From positions 1-64,000 of the forward strand of contig JAQUIJ010000005.1 of assembly GCA_028683385.1 (NCBI GenBank): DNA of 64,000 nucleotides, given 5' to 3'. The position numbers were made by a program, and so were the translations under genes. The notes beneath the pieces were generated by a model, which worked only from the letters and a program-made list of their open reading frames with translations, did not search any database and was not told the origin of the DNA. This DNA is from Prolixibacteraceae bacterium (GTDB lineage: Bacteria > Bacteroidota > Bacteroidia > Bacteroidales > Prolixibacteraceae). Of the stretch, positions 1 to 9,322 are shown piece by piece (the stretch's first letter is position 1; each line of letters opens with the position of its first letter).

Positions 1-554
1 GCCTTGCATTAAAAAAATGCAAAGTTACTTTTCATTTCAAATCAAAAAGTCAAAGAACGCCTGTAAATATATTTATATCAATAAGTTACAACGAAAAATA
101 AAAAATTAACGCACCATCAGTAATACTAAATTTTAAATTTAGTATCACTTTTTCATAAAATGTGCCACAAAAAACAAATTGAAATCAATTTTAAACTATT
201 TAAAAGTTATTAAACTTATTTAACACAACTATCTGAATATGAATGTTTAGTGTTCAAATAATTCGAATAGTGTTTCAGTCTCGTTAAGTCACATAATGCT
301 GAATTTCTGACGATTCGAATCTCGAAGCTTTTGTAGCCGATTGCTTTGATTACATGAATAAAAACAAGGATAATCGACCCAATCTCGTTTGGGTGATCCG
401 AATGAAAATTCATTTCAGACATTTGATTTTCAGTCCTAATTTGGCTTGGGCCTGGAAATTGACAGAGTATAACATTCATATTGTCTGCATGTATTTGGCA
501 ATGAATGTGTGTGATTGGTGTTTTTTATCAGATAATTGGTTTCGTTTGAAGATA
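1..554. other. AT-rich intergenic region, no confident gene
   Basis: No supported gene. A perfect 11-bp inverted repeat with a 1-nt loop (ATACTAAATTT, positions 123-145) is the clearest structure. Short open frames on both strands around 216-599 overlap each other, lack a recognisable domain or signal peptide, and are not called. This end may belong to a feature left of the window. Confidence 0.5.
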
Positions 555-1160
555 TTATTGCACTTTGTGTTTATTGAGTTCCATTTTCAACGTAAATAGA
601 TTGTATTCAAAAGTACCTTCGTAACCGGCACAGCAATCCGGATCGTCATCGATCCACACCTGAAATGTTCCGGTGATTTGCTTGTTGATATTCGTTATTG
701 AAAAAATGGCACGCCGGGAAAATAATCCGGTTTGCCGATCGGACAGATACCTGATTTCTTTCTCGATTGTTTCACGGAGATCGCTATTTTGCAGGTATTC
801 GTTTCCGCTGGAATAGATCAGCTTCAGAAAATCAGAACCTTCCTCGTGTCCCCCGGTACAGGATTCTCCAGCCTCGAAATACAGCATAATATCGTTCTTT
901 CCGTCGCCATTCATGTCAACTGTTTTGAACTGTATGGTATCCGGAAGTCCGTAATAACTTTCTGGATACTTCTCATTCCATTTCTCATAATCTTCATCGC
1001 ATGGACCACCAACTTTGCCGCTAATCAGTAATTCTTTCTTCCATTTTTCAGTTTCATTTTTCACAAACTGATTGATGTCATTCGCTGCATTTTGATCGGT
1101 TAGACGATGGCAGTAGAAAACAAGTACCATCAGAAATAAAAGCAAGAAGTTGGATTTCAC
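555..1160 (-). CDS. Putative lipoprotein of unknown function
   Basis: A 201-residue protein not recognised as a named family. A GTG start at 1160 gives a short lysine-containing N-region, a hydrophobic stretch of about 12 residues and Cys17, consistent with a lipoprotein signal. The middle has DMNGDGKNDI, an Asp-rich calcium-loop-like or FG-GAP-like motif, in a section that reads like a secreted beta-rich protein. Six cysteines lie after the signal (CDED, CTGG and DPDCCAG regions). It stands alone, 107 bp from the next gene on the same strand, with a terminator-like hairpin between. Envelope location is inferred; no activity can be assigned. Confidence 0.6.
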   Translation of the reverse strand: MKSNFLLLFLMVLVFYCHRLTDQNAANDINQFVKNETEKWKKELLISGKVGGPCDEDYEKWNEKYPESYYGLPDTIQFKTVDMNGDGKNDIMLYFEAGESCTGGHEEGSDFLKLIYSSGNEYLQNSDLRETIEKEIRYLSDRQTGLFSRRAIFSITNINKQITGTFQVWIDDDPDCCAGYEGTFEYNLFTLKMELNKHKVQ

Positions 1161-1212
1161 GCTTATTGAATTAATGATTTATGTTATTCTTTTGATTTTA
1201 AAATTTGAAGTC

Positions 1213-1245
1213 AAAGGGCTCTGCAAATGCTGCAAAGCCCTTTTT
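1213..1245 (-). terminator. Hairpin terminator after the PQQ-propeller gene
   Basis: Arms 1213-1225 and 1231-1243 (AAAGGGCTCTGCA against TGCAAAGCCCTTT) pair with a single mismatch. The T-rich flank is stronger on the plus strand, so function on the minus strand is likely but not certain. Confidence 0.55.
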
Positions 1246-1267
1246 GTTGCTGTGAATTTGGGGTAAA

Positions 1268-2905
1268 TTAAAGTGTATTAAGTTTGGTCACCACTTTCTT
1301 TTCGTACACATACACGAAGTTGCCATCGCGCGAAAGTGTTGTAATAGCGCCTGTTCTGGCTTTAAAGTCTTTGTATTTGCAGGTATTCAGATCGAAAGTA
1401 CCAATGTCGGCCTTATCCGTTTTCATGATCAGGATATTGTCAACCCGGTCTTCCAGCGATGAAGTTCTGTATTTGCCTGAATTTAATAATTCGCCTGAAT
1501 TGGCATTGAACGTAGAGACGCCCTTTTCGCCTACAACCACAATCACATCGTCTTTGAATGGTTGAATCTGGGTCGCAAGCCCAACTCCACCTTTGGCAAC
1601 CGGAACTTCGTATTTTTCTTTTCCGGTCGCTACATCTAGCGAGTACAAAGCTTTTCCGCTGCAAACAATCGTATTGCCACCAAACGTAATCATGTTGGTA
1701 ATTCCTTTGCGGAACCGTTCCGATTCCCAAACCAACTTTCCATCGGAAACATTCAGTGCCTGAATACCGCATGGGTTAACGTTTTCAAATTCGATCACAG
1801 AAATGGTAACAACCTGATCACCTGATCGCTGTGTTTTGGTATATTGTTTTTCAACTACTCCGCCAATCTGAAGCAATACTTTCCCATCAACGATACTCAT
1901 TCCGGGGATTGCTTTGGCATCTTTTATTTCAGGTGAAGTCCAAAGCAATTTGCCGGTATTCAGGTCGTATTTTTTTACGTATTGTTTGCTGCGACTCTGC
2001 ATGTCGAGCACATAAATGTCTTGTCCGTCTATCACAGGAGCGGCAACTGCGCCATAAACACCAAATACTTTGCATCCAATTGGTTTTCCAACAACCCGTT
2101 CAGGAGTGAAATCGTATGCCGCCGACCAGATTTTAGCACCAGTTTTGTAATCGTAAACCTGCATTCCGTTTAGGCGAAGAAATACTTTGTCGCCACTTAC
2201 ACTCAAATCATAAATGGGTTGTCTCGAAATTACTTTCTTTTCGGCCAGTCCGATGTAGGTGTTTTCCCAGAGGATTTCACCGTTTTTCAGGTTTATTTTG
2301 GCAATCTGGTTTTTAAATCCTGAAAATAATGCTGCAAGCGCTGTGGGTTTAAAATTCACCATGGTTAGTGTGTGATCTGCTCCATTGAAATAATATTGGC
2401 CAACCACTCCACTAAATTTTGCGGTACTCCACAATTCTTCGCCGGTTTGTGCTTTAATGTAAACCAATTCTTTTTTCAGGGTAATAGCGAAGCAGTCTTC
2501 TTCATCAATGTAGGTAATCGAACTTTCATCTACATCCTGGTATTTGTCGGTAGTCCATAGGCTTTCGCCCGTTTCGAGGTTTATACAGGCAATCTGGTCT
2601 TTCCCCAATTTGCGATCGAACAAGAAAATTGTACTTGACGCCCAGAATGGAATCAATTCGTCAATCTTCCGGAGTTTTGGAGCCATTTCGCTGAATTTTT
2701 TCTCCCAGATCACTTTCCCGGTTTTGTTGTCGAATAAGCTCATTTCCTTGTCCGATGCGGCGTAGCTGTGTTCGCCTTCCAGCGAAGTTCCGGCGTATTG
2801 AATCTGGTGTCCTAATTTGGTTTCCCAAACGGTGGTCATGTCTTCCTGGGCTTTTGCCCAAACGATTGTAAGCAGAAGTACTGCAAAAGTCAATAGTTTT
2901 TTCAT
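1268..2905 (-). CDS. Secreted PQQ-like beta-propeller protein
   Basis: A 545-residue exported protein made of repeated beta-propeller blades. The ATG at 2905 gives a standard signal peptide (MKKLLTFAVLLLTIVWAKAQ, cleavage near residue 20); the TTG two codons upstream is less likely. Blades carry the PQQ/BamB-type signature, for example DNKTGKVIWEKKF, NLETGESLWTT, NLKNGEILWEN, DLNTGKLLWTS and NVSDGKLVWES, spaced about 50-70 residues apart. No quinoprotein dehydrogenase catalytic motif is evident, so it is probably a scaffold or binding protein. It is the last gene of a three-gene run (WD40 protein, small secreted protein, this gene), 12 bp after its neighbour. Role unknown. Confidence 0.8.
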   Translation of the reverse strand: MKKLLTFAVLLLTIVWAKAQEDMTTVWETKLGHQIQYAGTSLEGEHSYAASDKEMSLFDNKTGKVIWEKKFSEMAPKLRKIDELIPFWASSTIFLFDRKLGKDQIACINLETGESLWTTDKYQDVDESSITYIDEEDCFAITLKKELVYIKAQTGEELWSTAKFSGVVGQYYFNGADHTLTMVNFKPTALAALFSGFKNQIAKINLKNGEILWENTYIGLAEKKVISRQPIYDLSVSGDKVFLRLNGMQVYDYKTGAKIWSAAYDFTPERVVGKPIGCKVFGVYGAVAAPVIDGQDIYVLDMQSRSKQYVKKYDLNTGKLLWTSPEIKDAKAIPGMSIVDGKVLLQIGGVVEKQYTKTQRSGDQVVTISVIEFENVNPCGIQALNVSDGKLVWESERFRKGITNMITFGGNTIVCSGKALYSLDVATGKEKYEVPVAKGGVGLATQIQPFKDDVIVVVGEKGVSTFNANSGELLNSGKYRTSSLEDRVDNILIMKTDKADIGTFDLNTCKYKDFKARTGAITTLSRDGNFVYVYEKKVVTKLNTL

Positions 2906-2917
2906 AGTCAATCGATT

Positions 2918-3283
2918 TTAGAATTTGAATGTATAACTGAATTTATAATCTTTGTTTTTGGGCATTTTAAAGCCGAACTGAAAGTCCATTATTTTGTCTT
3001 TCAGGCTGTTTTGAGAAGGAATGTTTCCATCTTTTTTATCGGCCACAAATACCGACACTACCTGTCCTTTATTCCGGATGGTCAGTTGCAGGGTATATTC
3101 GCCGGTGATGTGATATTTCTGACCAAACTTGTAGAGTGCGCCTTCCGGAGAAGTCATAGCTTGGTTGAGTTCCATACTGGCCTGATTGATTACTTCATCT
3201 TTGGCCTCAATTAGTTCGGGTTTCTGAGCTTTCATGCTCATTGCAGAAGTCAGAATGAACAGGATGATTAATAGTTTTTTCAT
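2918..3283 (-). CDS. Small secreted protein, possibly TonB-C-like fold
   Basis: A 121-residue protein with a clear signal peptide (cleavage after MKAQ, about residue 19). The second half (GEYTLQLTIRNKGQVVSVFV ... FKMPKNKDYKFSYTFKF) has the spacing of TonB C-terminal-like or energy-transducer-like small domains: a beta-strand with G-x-V, then an amphipathic helix, then a basic-aromatic strand. That likeness is my inference and weak. The start ATG overlaps the stop of the upstream WD40 gene by 4 bases (ATGA), so the two are translationally coupled. The product probably works with the two flanking propeller proteins. Confidence 0.65.
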   Translation of the reverse strand: MKKLLIILFILTSAMSMKAQKPELIEAKDEVINQASMELNQAMTSPEGALYKFGQKYHITGEYTLQLTIRNKGQVVSVFVADKKDGNIPSQNSLKDKIMDFQFGFKMPKNKDYKFSYTFKF

Positions 3284-4455
3284 TGTTCTGTGGTGTCGAA
3301 TTCAATGTTCCATTTGATGAGTTGATTTCCCATGGCAATCAGGATCGACTGATTGTCGGGCAGGAAGACAAAGGCAGGGCGCGAACTGTTGATAATTTTG
3401 TCACCATCGGCTTTTTCGAACAGGCGGTGAGCAAGCTCAAAACGCTTTTCGAGCGAAGCTGTTTGGTAATCGTACAGGTGCATTTCCTGAAAGCGGTTTC
3501 CTTTCGAGTTGATGGCGAAATAATGGTGATCGTTGCTGGTTTTCATGTCGGGTTGGTTGATCGACATGGACGTAAAACCTTTGCGCAAGGGTTGCATGGT
3601 GGAAATATCAATCAGATTGATGTAGCTAAGTTTTTTGTTATTCGCCTGAATACGAATATCCGGAGTTTGGTAAACCTGCAAAATATCTTCTCCCGGAAGG
3701 AACGAAAGGTTATAAATCAGGTCGTAAAACTCGCCGATGGTTTTTATTTTTAAACCTGAGTCAGCATTGTAAAGGCCGACAACCTGTTTGAATTTTACGG
3801 CATTTTTCAGTCCTTTTTTATCTTTCCTGAATTGATTTTTGAACTCCGAAGCATCAACAGTTTGCGATACGGCCAACGTCTTTCCGTCGGGGCTGATGGC
3901 GACGGCATTGGTAGCACCGGCAATGGTGAATGTTTTTACTTTTTCACCCGAAGGCAAACTCCAGATCGTGATTTCATCGCTATTTAGCGAAACGGCCAGT
4001 TTTTCGTCTGAAGAAACAGTAACATCCTGAATTTTGCTGAACTTTTTAACTGTTGTTCCTGAAGCCAGATCGATGATTTCGTAATCGATGGTGCGATCTC
4101 TGTTCTGACTGAAATCAGAAAAACCGATTTCCTGGGCAATCACATATTTCCCGTTTGCCGAGAAACTCAGGCGCGATCCTGAATTCCATGTCGCGGCATT
4201 GATGGTGTTGGTTATTTTGCGGCTTTGCCAGTCGATGATTTTGATCGGTTCCGATTTACAAAAGCTGATAGCAATCGTGTTTTGATCAGGAGAGATCGCG
4301 ATCCCAGAAAATTCAGACTCGCTGCTAATCAGCTTGATTCGTTCGAAATCGGAGTTTGAGGTCTGGCTTCGGCTTGTCAGACCGAAGAAAATCAAAACAA
4401 GCGGAACGAAAATTTTCCGGAAATGGATTTTACTTTTGATTGATGAACTTGCCAT
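3280..4455 (-). CDS. Secreted WD40-like repeat protein
   Basis: A 391-residue protein with a hydrophobic export segment at about residues 14-27 (KIFVPLVLIFFGLTSRSQ). The rest is WD40/YVTN-type blades: GIAISPDQNTIAISF, RLSFSANGKYVIAQE, AVAISPDGKTLAVSQ and FVFLPDNQSILIAMG each show the S-P-D/N-G turn followed by a strand. It heads a three-gene operon ending at 1268 and overlaps the next gene by 4 bases. No enzymatic motif is visible; an extracytoplasmic protein-binding role is inferred. Confidence 0.75.
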   Translation of the reverse strand: MASSSIKSKIHFRKIFVPLVLIFFGLTSRSQTSNSDFERIKLISSESEFSGIAISPDQNTIAISFCKSEPIKIIDWQSRKITNTINAATWNSGSRLSFSANGKYVIAQEIGFSDFSQNRDRTIDYEIIDLASGTTVKKFSKIQDVTVSSDEKLAVSLNSDEITIWSLPSGEKVKTFTIAGATNAVAISPDGKTLAVSQTVDASEFKNQFRKDKKGLKNAVKFKQVVGLYNADSGLKIKTIGEFYDLIYNLSFLPGEDILQVYQTPDIRIQANNKKLSYINLIDISTMQPLRKGFTSMSINQPDMKTSNDHHYFAINSKGNRFQEMHLYDYQTASLEKRFELAHRLFEKADGDKIINSSRPAFVFLPDNQSILIAMGNQLIKWNIEFDTTEQ

Positions 4456-4832
4456 AAACTGATCCTTTTAATGTAAAAAAACACAGAGCTTCCGTCAGTG
4501 TAATTGCTTAGGTTACCTCAAAACACCTCAGTGAAAGGAGACCTGACTGGAAACTCTGTGATAATCTCGTAAAGTCGTCTGACTAGTGTCTTGAAATGGT
4601 TGTAAGCAATTACAGGATCAAAAATAATTTAGGACAAGGGAGTCTGTAATACAGGAATTTTCGTATTTGCCTACGACTTTTACCGTATTTTGAAGAATTG
4701 CGGTGCATGGTGTCCGTCGGCTAAAGCAGACGGCAAAGGATAAATACATTTGAAAATAGAATAACTGAAGTTTGAAACGAAGCCTATCCTTTGCCGTTCA
4801 CTTCAGTGAACGGTCATGTTTGAAATAAATAG
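4456..4832. other. Intergenic region with nested hairpins
   Basis: No gene is seen. From 4714 to 4813 three inverted repeats are nested or adjacent: CCGTC/GACGG (4714-4718/4729-4733), a perfect 12-bp pair CGGCAAAGGATA/TATCCTTTGCCG (4731-4742/4785-4796), and a perfect 9-bp pair CCGTTCACT/AGTGAACGG with a 2-nt loop (4794-4813). The last lies 20 bp after the response-regulator stop and may end that transcript. The composite is denser than a simple terminator and resembles a small palindromic repeat element. Confidence 0.6.
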
Positions 4833-5468
4833 TTAAATTATCCCATTTCTGATGGCATAGCTAATCAGCCCGGCAATGTTGTTCACGTCGAGCTTTTTCA
4901 TGAGGTTGGTGCGGTGGGTGTCAACGGTGCGGTGGCTGATGAACAACTGGTCGCCAATTTCCTTGTTCGAAAATCCGGCTGCAATCAGTTTCAGTATTTC
5001 GGTTTCACGTTCGGTGAGAATTTCATTTTTTTGTTCAGGATTTAATGTTCCAGAAGTATTTAGTAGCGCTAAAGTAACATCGGTTGAGAAGTAGTTTTGT
5101 CCGGTGAAAACTTTTTTGATGGCGCCAATCAGTTCGTCCTGCGAACAACTTTTAAGCAGGTATCCGTTTGCCCCAATGTCCATCAGGCTTTTAATCATTC
5201 CGGCTTCGTTGTGCATCGAAAGAATGATCACTTTCACATTCCTGAATTGTTTCCTGATTTCTTTCAGCGTTTCGATGCCGTTCAATACGGGCATATCGAT
5301 GTCCATCAACACCACATCTATCGAAAGTAATTCCAGAATTCGCAGTGCTTCGCGGCCATTGTTGGCTTCGGCGGCCACAACTATTTCGTCGCTATTTTTC
5401 AGGAGCGATTTCAATCCGTCAATAATAATCTGATGGTCGTCGGTTAACAGGACTTTGATTTTGTTCAT
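4833..5468 (-). CDS. NarL/LuxR-family response regulator
   Basis: A 211-residue two-component regulator. The N-terminal receiver domain (about 1-120) has the acidic pair DD (10-11), the phosphoacceptor Asp56 in VVLMDIDMP, and the conserved Lys in LLKSCSQDE. The C-terminal LuxR-type helix-turn-helix (about 145-208) has LTERETEILKLIAAGFSNKEI and FISHRTVDTHRTNLMKKL. The start codon overlaps the stop of the upstream sensor kinase by one base (TAATG), so the pair is coupled and almost certainly cognate. DNA targets are unknown. Confidence 0.95.
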   Translation of the reverse strand: MNKIKVLLTDDHQIIIDGLKSLLKNSDEIVVAAEANNGREALRILELLSIDVVLMDIDMPVLNGIETLKEIRKQFRNVKVIILSMHNEAGMIKSLMDIGANGYLLKSCSQDELIGAIKKVFTGQNYFSTDVTLALLNTSGTLNPEQKNEILTERETEILKLIAAGFSNKEIGDQLFISHRTVDTHRTNLMKKLDVNNIAGLISYAIRNGII

Positions 5469-7402
5469 TATAGTGGTGTTCTGATGGTTATTGTTGTTCC
5501 TTTTCCTGAAGCTGAATCGTAATGTAAATTTCCTTTTATGGCGTCGATCCGGCTGGCAATATTTAGCAGTCCAATGCCATTTTTTTCTTTCCGATCTGCA
5601 TCAAACCCGATTCCGTTGTCCGAAACATTCATGACTACATGAGTTTTGAGTTTCACCAACTGAACAGTAAGCTGACTGGCTTTCGAGTGCTTGATGACAT
5701 TGCTGACCAGTTCTTGCAAAACACGGAAAAGAACCAGCTCGATTTGGCTTCCAATTCGTTCCGAAAATCCGGAATGTTCGAACTGGTATTGCACCGGGGA
5801 ATTTTCAAGATTCAGGCTTAACATGCCTTCAACGGCTGGTATCAATCCAAATTGCTCCAGTTCTTTCGGAATCATCTGGTGCGAAATGTTTCGGACTTCA
5901 GTTCCGGCATTCTCGAGCATCTTCCCGATTTTCTCAAATTCAGGCACCAGTTCTTTTTCTGCTGCTTTACCTGATAAACTCTGGTAGTTCATTTTGATCG
6001 CACTGATGGTTTGTCCAACGCCGTCGTGCAATTCTTTGGCGATTCGCCGCCGCTCCTCCTCCTGTGCCTGGAATACGGCGTTTATTCTTGCTTCCTGTTC
6101 CTGAATTCGTTCGGCATCAGTAGCCGCTTTTTGTCGTTGCTGATGGCGGTAAAACAGGAAGATTGCTGCACCTGTAATCGAAATCATCACAAATATCAGC
6201 AGCCAAAGTTCTGTTTTTCGTTGCTGAAGTTTAACTTCGGTAAACTCCTTGTCTTTTTTGATCAGGTAAAGATCCTGTTCCAGTTTATCGGTTTCGTATT
6301 GAGTTTGAACATCCAGTATTTGCTGCTTGAGGCGTGTGTCGTAAACCGAATCTTTCAGGGCAATGTATTGCCGCATCAACACGAACGAACTGTCGGTTTG
6401 GTGCGTAAGGGCTTTCAGTTTGGCAAGGCCCAGTAAAGCGCTTAGCTCTTCTTCCAGCACGGCAACGTTTTGGGCAATTTTTAACGAGCGGTTTAAGGCT
6501 TCCGAAGCCTCTTTGAATCGTCCGGTTTCAGTATAAACGGTTCCCATTCGAGCCAGAGTTGAAGCTATTCCTTTCGAATCGCCTATCCTTTCGCGGATTT
6601 GGAGTGATTCGGTAAACAAGGCTAAGGCTTTATCGTATTTTTTCTGCCCCATGTAAATGTTACTGATGTTACTCAGGTTGGCGCTAATCAGTTCATCTTT
6701 TTTCAACTCGCGCGAAAGAGAAAGGGCTTTTTCGTAGTAATTAACGGCTTGAATGGTGTCGTGCATTTTTGCATAGAGGTTGGCCATATTTCCGTACGAA
6801 GTGGTTTCACCTTCCCGATCTTTTTGTTTAATGCGGTATTCAAGCGCTTCCTGATGATATTTGAGTGCGTTGTCGAGGTTTCCCAGGTTTTGGTGGATGA
6901 TGGCAATGTTGTTTAACGAATAGCCAATCCATTTATCCTGACCAAGGTTCCTGTAAATTTTCAGCGCTTCAATTTGATTTTCGAGCGCTTCTTTTAGGCG
7001 TCCTTGCTTCTGGGCAATGATTCCCAGTTTATTGTAAAGCGCCGCAATTCCGGTGGAGTCGTTTAGTTGCTTCCTGATTTTCATGGCTTCGTTCAGGTAA
7101 TTCGTAGCACTCCTGAAATTGGCTTTGTCTATATAAATAATGGCCATGTCGTTGTAGGCCTGAGCGATGCCTTTCGGAAAATTAATCTGTGTGGCAAGCT
7201 GAAGGGCTTGTTGCCCAAAAGTCAATGCAGAGTCGGCTGATTTAAACCGGTAATTCCAGCACAAATCGCTCAACGATTTTACTTTGTTGGTGTCGGATTT
7301 GGCATTCAGTATTTGCTGAATGTGTTCATTGCCATTTCCAAACAGTGGGTTTATTTGGAAATAAGCACAAAGAATAAAGGCAAGAGAGATGAAGACCTTC
7401 AT
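5468..7402 (-). CDS. TPR-containing sensor histidine kinase (HisKA_3 type)
   Basis: A 644-residue membrane sensor kinase. It has a signal peptide (1-22), then at least six tetratricopeptide repeats (about 50-340; for example LYNKLGIIAQKQGRLKEAL and SLNNIAIIHQNLGNLDNAL), a coiled-coil stretch, one membrane segment (about 400-420), a HisKA_3 dimerisation domain with phosphoacceptor His460 in AKELHDGVGQ, and a HATPase domain ending in GIGFDADRKEKNGIGLLN and GKGTTITI. The TPR region lies outside the cytoplasm. This layout is common in Bacteroidota. The partner is the LuxR-type regulator directly downstream. The stimulus is unknown. Confidence 0.93.
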   Translation of the reverse strand: MKVFISLAFILCAYFQINPLFGNGNEHIQQILNAKSDTNKVKSLSDLCWNYRFKSADSALTFGQQALQLATQINFPKGIAQAYNDMAIIYIDKANFRSATNYLNEAMKIRKQLNDSTGIAALYNKLGIIAQKQGRLKEALENQIEALKIYRNLGQDKWIGYSLNNIAIIHQNLGNLDNALKYHQEALEYRIKQKDREGETTSYGNMANLYAKMHDTIQAVNYYEKALSLSRELKKDELISANLSNISNIYMGQKKYDKALALFTESLQIRERIGDSKGIASTLARMGTVYTETGRFKEASEALNRSLKIAQNVAVLEEELSALLGLAKLKALTHQTDSSFVLMRQYIALKDSVYDTRLKQQILDVQTQYETDKLEQDLYLIKKDKEFTEVKLQQRKTELWLLIFVMISITGAAIFLFYRHQQRQKAATDAERIQEQEARINAVFQAQEEERRRIAKELHDGVGQTISAIKMNYQSLSGKAAEKELVPEFEKIGKMLENAGTEVRNISHQMIPKELEQFGLIPAVEGMLSLNLENSPVQYQFEHSGFSERIGSQIELVLFRVLQELVSNVIKHSKASQLTVQLVKLKTHVVMNVSDNGIGFDADRKEKNGIGLLNIASRIDAIKGNLHYDSASGKGTTITIRTPL

Positions 7403-7504
7403 TTTTGATTTTTCTTTTCTTAAACATATGTTTTGAAAAAAATGTTTAACGAAAGCGAAAAATGTTTGATCAATCTTGGAAAAGGGAATTAAAAAACGAA
7501 CTGT

Positions 7505-7837
7505 TTATGGGCAGGCTGGTAGTACCTTGATTACTTTTCCAGATTTTAGGAAGTCGCTAAATTCATTGTTTTCCCAAACAGCGTGGTTTCCTTTGTCGTC
7601 GAACAACTGACAGTGAGAGCACGACCAAAGGCCGCAATAAATATGGTAATAAGTTTTCCCTTTGTATTCAATAATGGTAACATCGGTTATTTCGCAGAGG
7701 TTTTGACTTGAAATAAGTTCTGTGATTTTTGCCTGAAGCCACTCTGGAAACTGATCAGGCGCCGAAGTTTCTTCCTTTTTGCAGGAATCCATTCCCAGAA
7801 GAACAACCAGGAGAAGAATTGCGGTGAATCGGTTCAT
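7505..7837 (-). CDS. Small putative lipoprotein, unknown function
   Basis: A 110-residue protein with a lipoprotein-like signal (MNRFTAILLLVVLLGMDSC, candidate lipid Cys19) followed by KKEE, a usual tether. The mature part has a CSHC pair inside GLWSCSHCQLFDDKG and three further Cys, so a disulfide or metal site is possible. It resembles small Bacteroidota lipoproteins without assigned function. It lies between the sensor kinase and the divergently transcribed MATE gene. Confidence 0.6.
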   Translation of the reverse strand: MNRFTAILLLVVLLGMDSCKKEETSAPDQFPEWLQAKITELISSQNLCEITDVTIIEYKGKTYYHIYCGLWSCSHCQLFDDKGNHAVWENNEFSDFLKSGKVIKVLPACP

Positions 7838-7954
7838 AACAAATTGGTTTAGGCTAAATTAAAGATTAATTTCAAGAAAGATGTTGTTTTTTAGGAATTC
7901 GTTGCGTCCGATTGTTCACTTTTGCGTCTTCTTATCGGTAATCAAATTTTAGTA

Positions 7955-9322
7955 ATGATTTTATCAAAAAAAGCTACACCAGATAGTAAATACAGCATAG
8001 CGGCTTATCCAATCATGAAGCAGTTGATTTGGCTGGCTCTGCCGGTAATCGGTTCGTCGTTTATGACCATGGCCTACAATTTTATCAACATGATTTTTGT
8101 GGGCCGGTTGGGTAGCGATGCGGTTGCAGCGGTGGGTTCAGCTAGTTTTTTCATGCATTTTGGATGGGGATTGTCGTCATTACTTACAGTTGGCGCCGGG
8201 ATAAAAGTGTCGCACGCCATTGGTAGCAGAGATTTAAAACTGGCCAGAAGCTATGTCCGGAGTGGTATTCTGGCTGTTATCGGTCTGGCTTTGATTTACT
8301 ATGGCTTCTTATTTTTTGCCCGTAACGAGTTGATTGGCCTGATTCAACTCAACAATACTGATATTGAACATGCAGCTTCCGGATACTTACTTTTGATTGG
8401 ACTTTGTATTCCATTTTCCTTTCAGAATCTGTTTTTCACCAGCGTTTTCATCGGTTCAGGCGACAGCAAATCGCCATTCAGGATAAATGCAACTGCGTTA
8501 GCCATTAATATGTTGCTCGATTACCTGTTGATTTTTCAGGCCAAAATGGGAATCAACGGTGCGGCTTTGGGAACCATTATTTCGCAGGCCATCGGAACAC
8601 TCCTGTTTTACATCAAACTAAACGGTTCAGAAAGCCTGAAGCCAAGAGGAACTGCGTTTCAAAGTCTGCTTCTGAAGAACATTCTGCGAATGGGAGTCAG
8701 CACCACTTTTCAGCGTGTTTCGTTCACGATTGTAGCCATTTTTATGGCACGCATTATAAGCAACTGGGGACCTACAGCTATTGCAGTTCAGAAAGTTGGC
8801 ATTCAAATCGAAGCCATTTCGTACATGACAGCAGGTGGATTTTTGTCTGCACTATCGACTATTTCAGGAATTGCTTATGGTGGCGGCGATTATCGGAAAC
8901 AATGGCAGGCTTTTCGCTCAGGTATGCTTCTTGCATTCGTCCTCGGAACGGTTACTTCCATTGTTATCATTGCTTTTGCGCAGCCTCTTTTCTCCATTTT
9001 TCTGAGCGATCCGGAAAGTTTGGCAATGGGGCGCGAATACCTGGTTATTCTTGGTTTTTCGCAACTGTTCATGGTTCTGGAATTAATGGCAACCGGGGCA
9101 TTTTTTGGATGGGGAAAGCCCAATATTCCGTCGATAACAGGCATTGCATTAACTGTGATTCGTATACCAATGGCCTACGCATTCATCAGCCTTTGGCAAA
9201 ACGCACTTTCGTCAGTCTGGTGGAGTATCAGCATCAGCAGCATTTTGAAGGGAATAATTCTTTCGGTTTTGTTTGTCGTACTTTTTAAAGCATTTATCAG
9301 AGAAAAAATTAAAACCACATAG
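7955..9322 (+). CDS. MATE-family efflux transporter
   Basis: A 455-residue inner-membrane protein with about 12 hydrophobic segments and two MatE halves; the N-terminal half shows MTMAYNFINMIFVGRLGSDAVAAVG, typical of Na+- or H+-coupled multidrug exporters. I chose the ATG at 7955; an in-frame TTG at 7922 would add 11 residues that match no family start. The last codons and the TAG stop fall inside a dispersed repeat (9312-9340). The substrate is not predictable. gshAB follows 60 bp downstream on the same strand and may be co-transcribed. Confidence 0.92.
   Translation: MILSKKATPDSKYSIAAYPIMKQLIWLALPVIGSSFMTMAYNFINMIFVGRLGSDAVAAVGSASFFMHFGWGLSSLLTVGAGIKVSHAIGSRDLKLARSYVRSGILAVIGLALIYYGFLFFARNELIGLIQLNNTDIEHAASGYLLLIGLCIPFSFQNLFFTSVFIGSGDSKSPFRINATALAINMLLDYLLIFQAKMGINGAALGTIISQAIGTLLFYIKLNGSESLKPRGTAFQSLLLKNILRMGVSTTFQRVSFTIVAIFMARIISNWGPTAIAVQKVGIQIEAISYMTAGGFLSALSTISGIAYGGGDYRKQWQAFRSGMLLAFVLGTVTSIVIIAFAQPLFSIFLSDPESLAMGREYLVILGFSQLFMVLELMATGAFFGWGKPNIPSITGIALTVIRIPMAYAFISLWQNALSSVWWSISISSILKGIILSVLFVVLFKAFIREKIKTT

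Noticed and set aside
216-599. Two short overlapping ORFs on opposite strands
   Set aside because: No domain, signal peptide or clear start context; they overlap each other in AT-rich DNA and look like chance frames.
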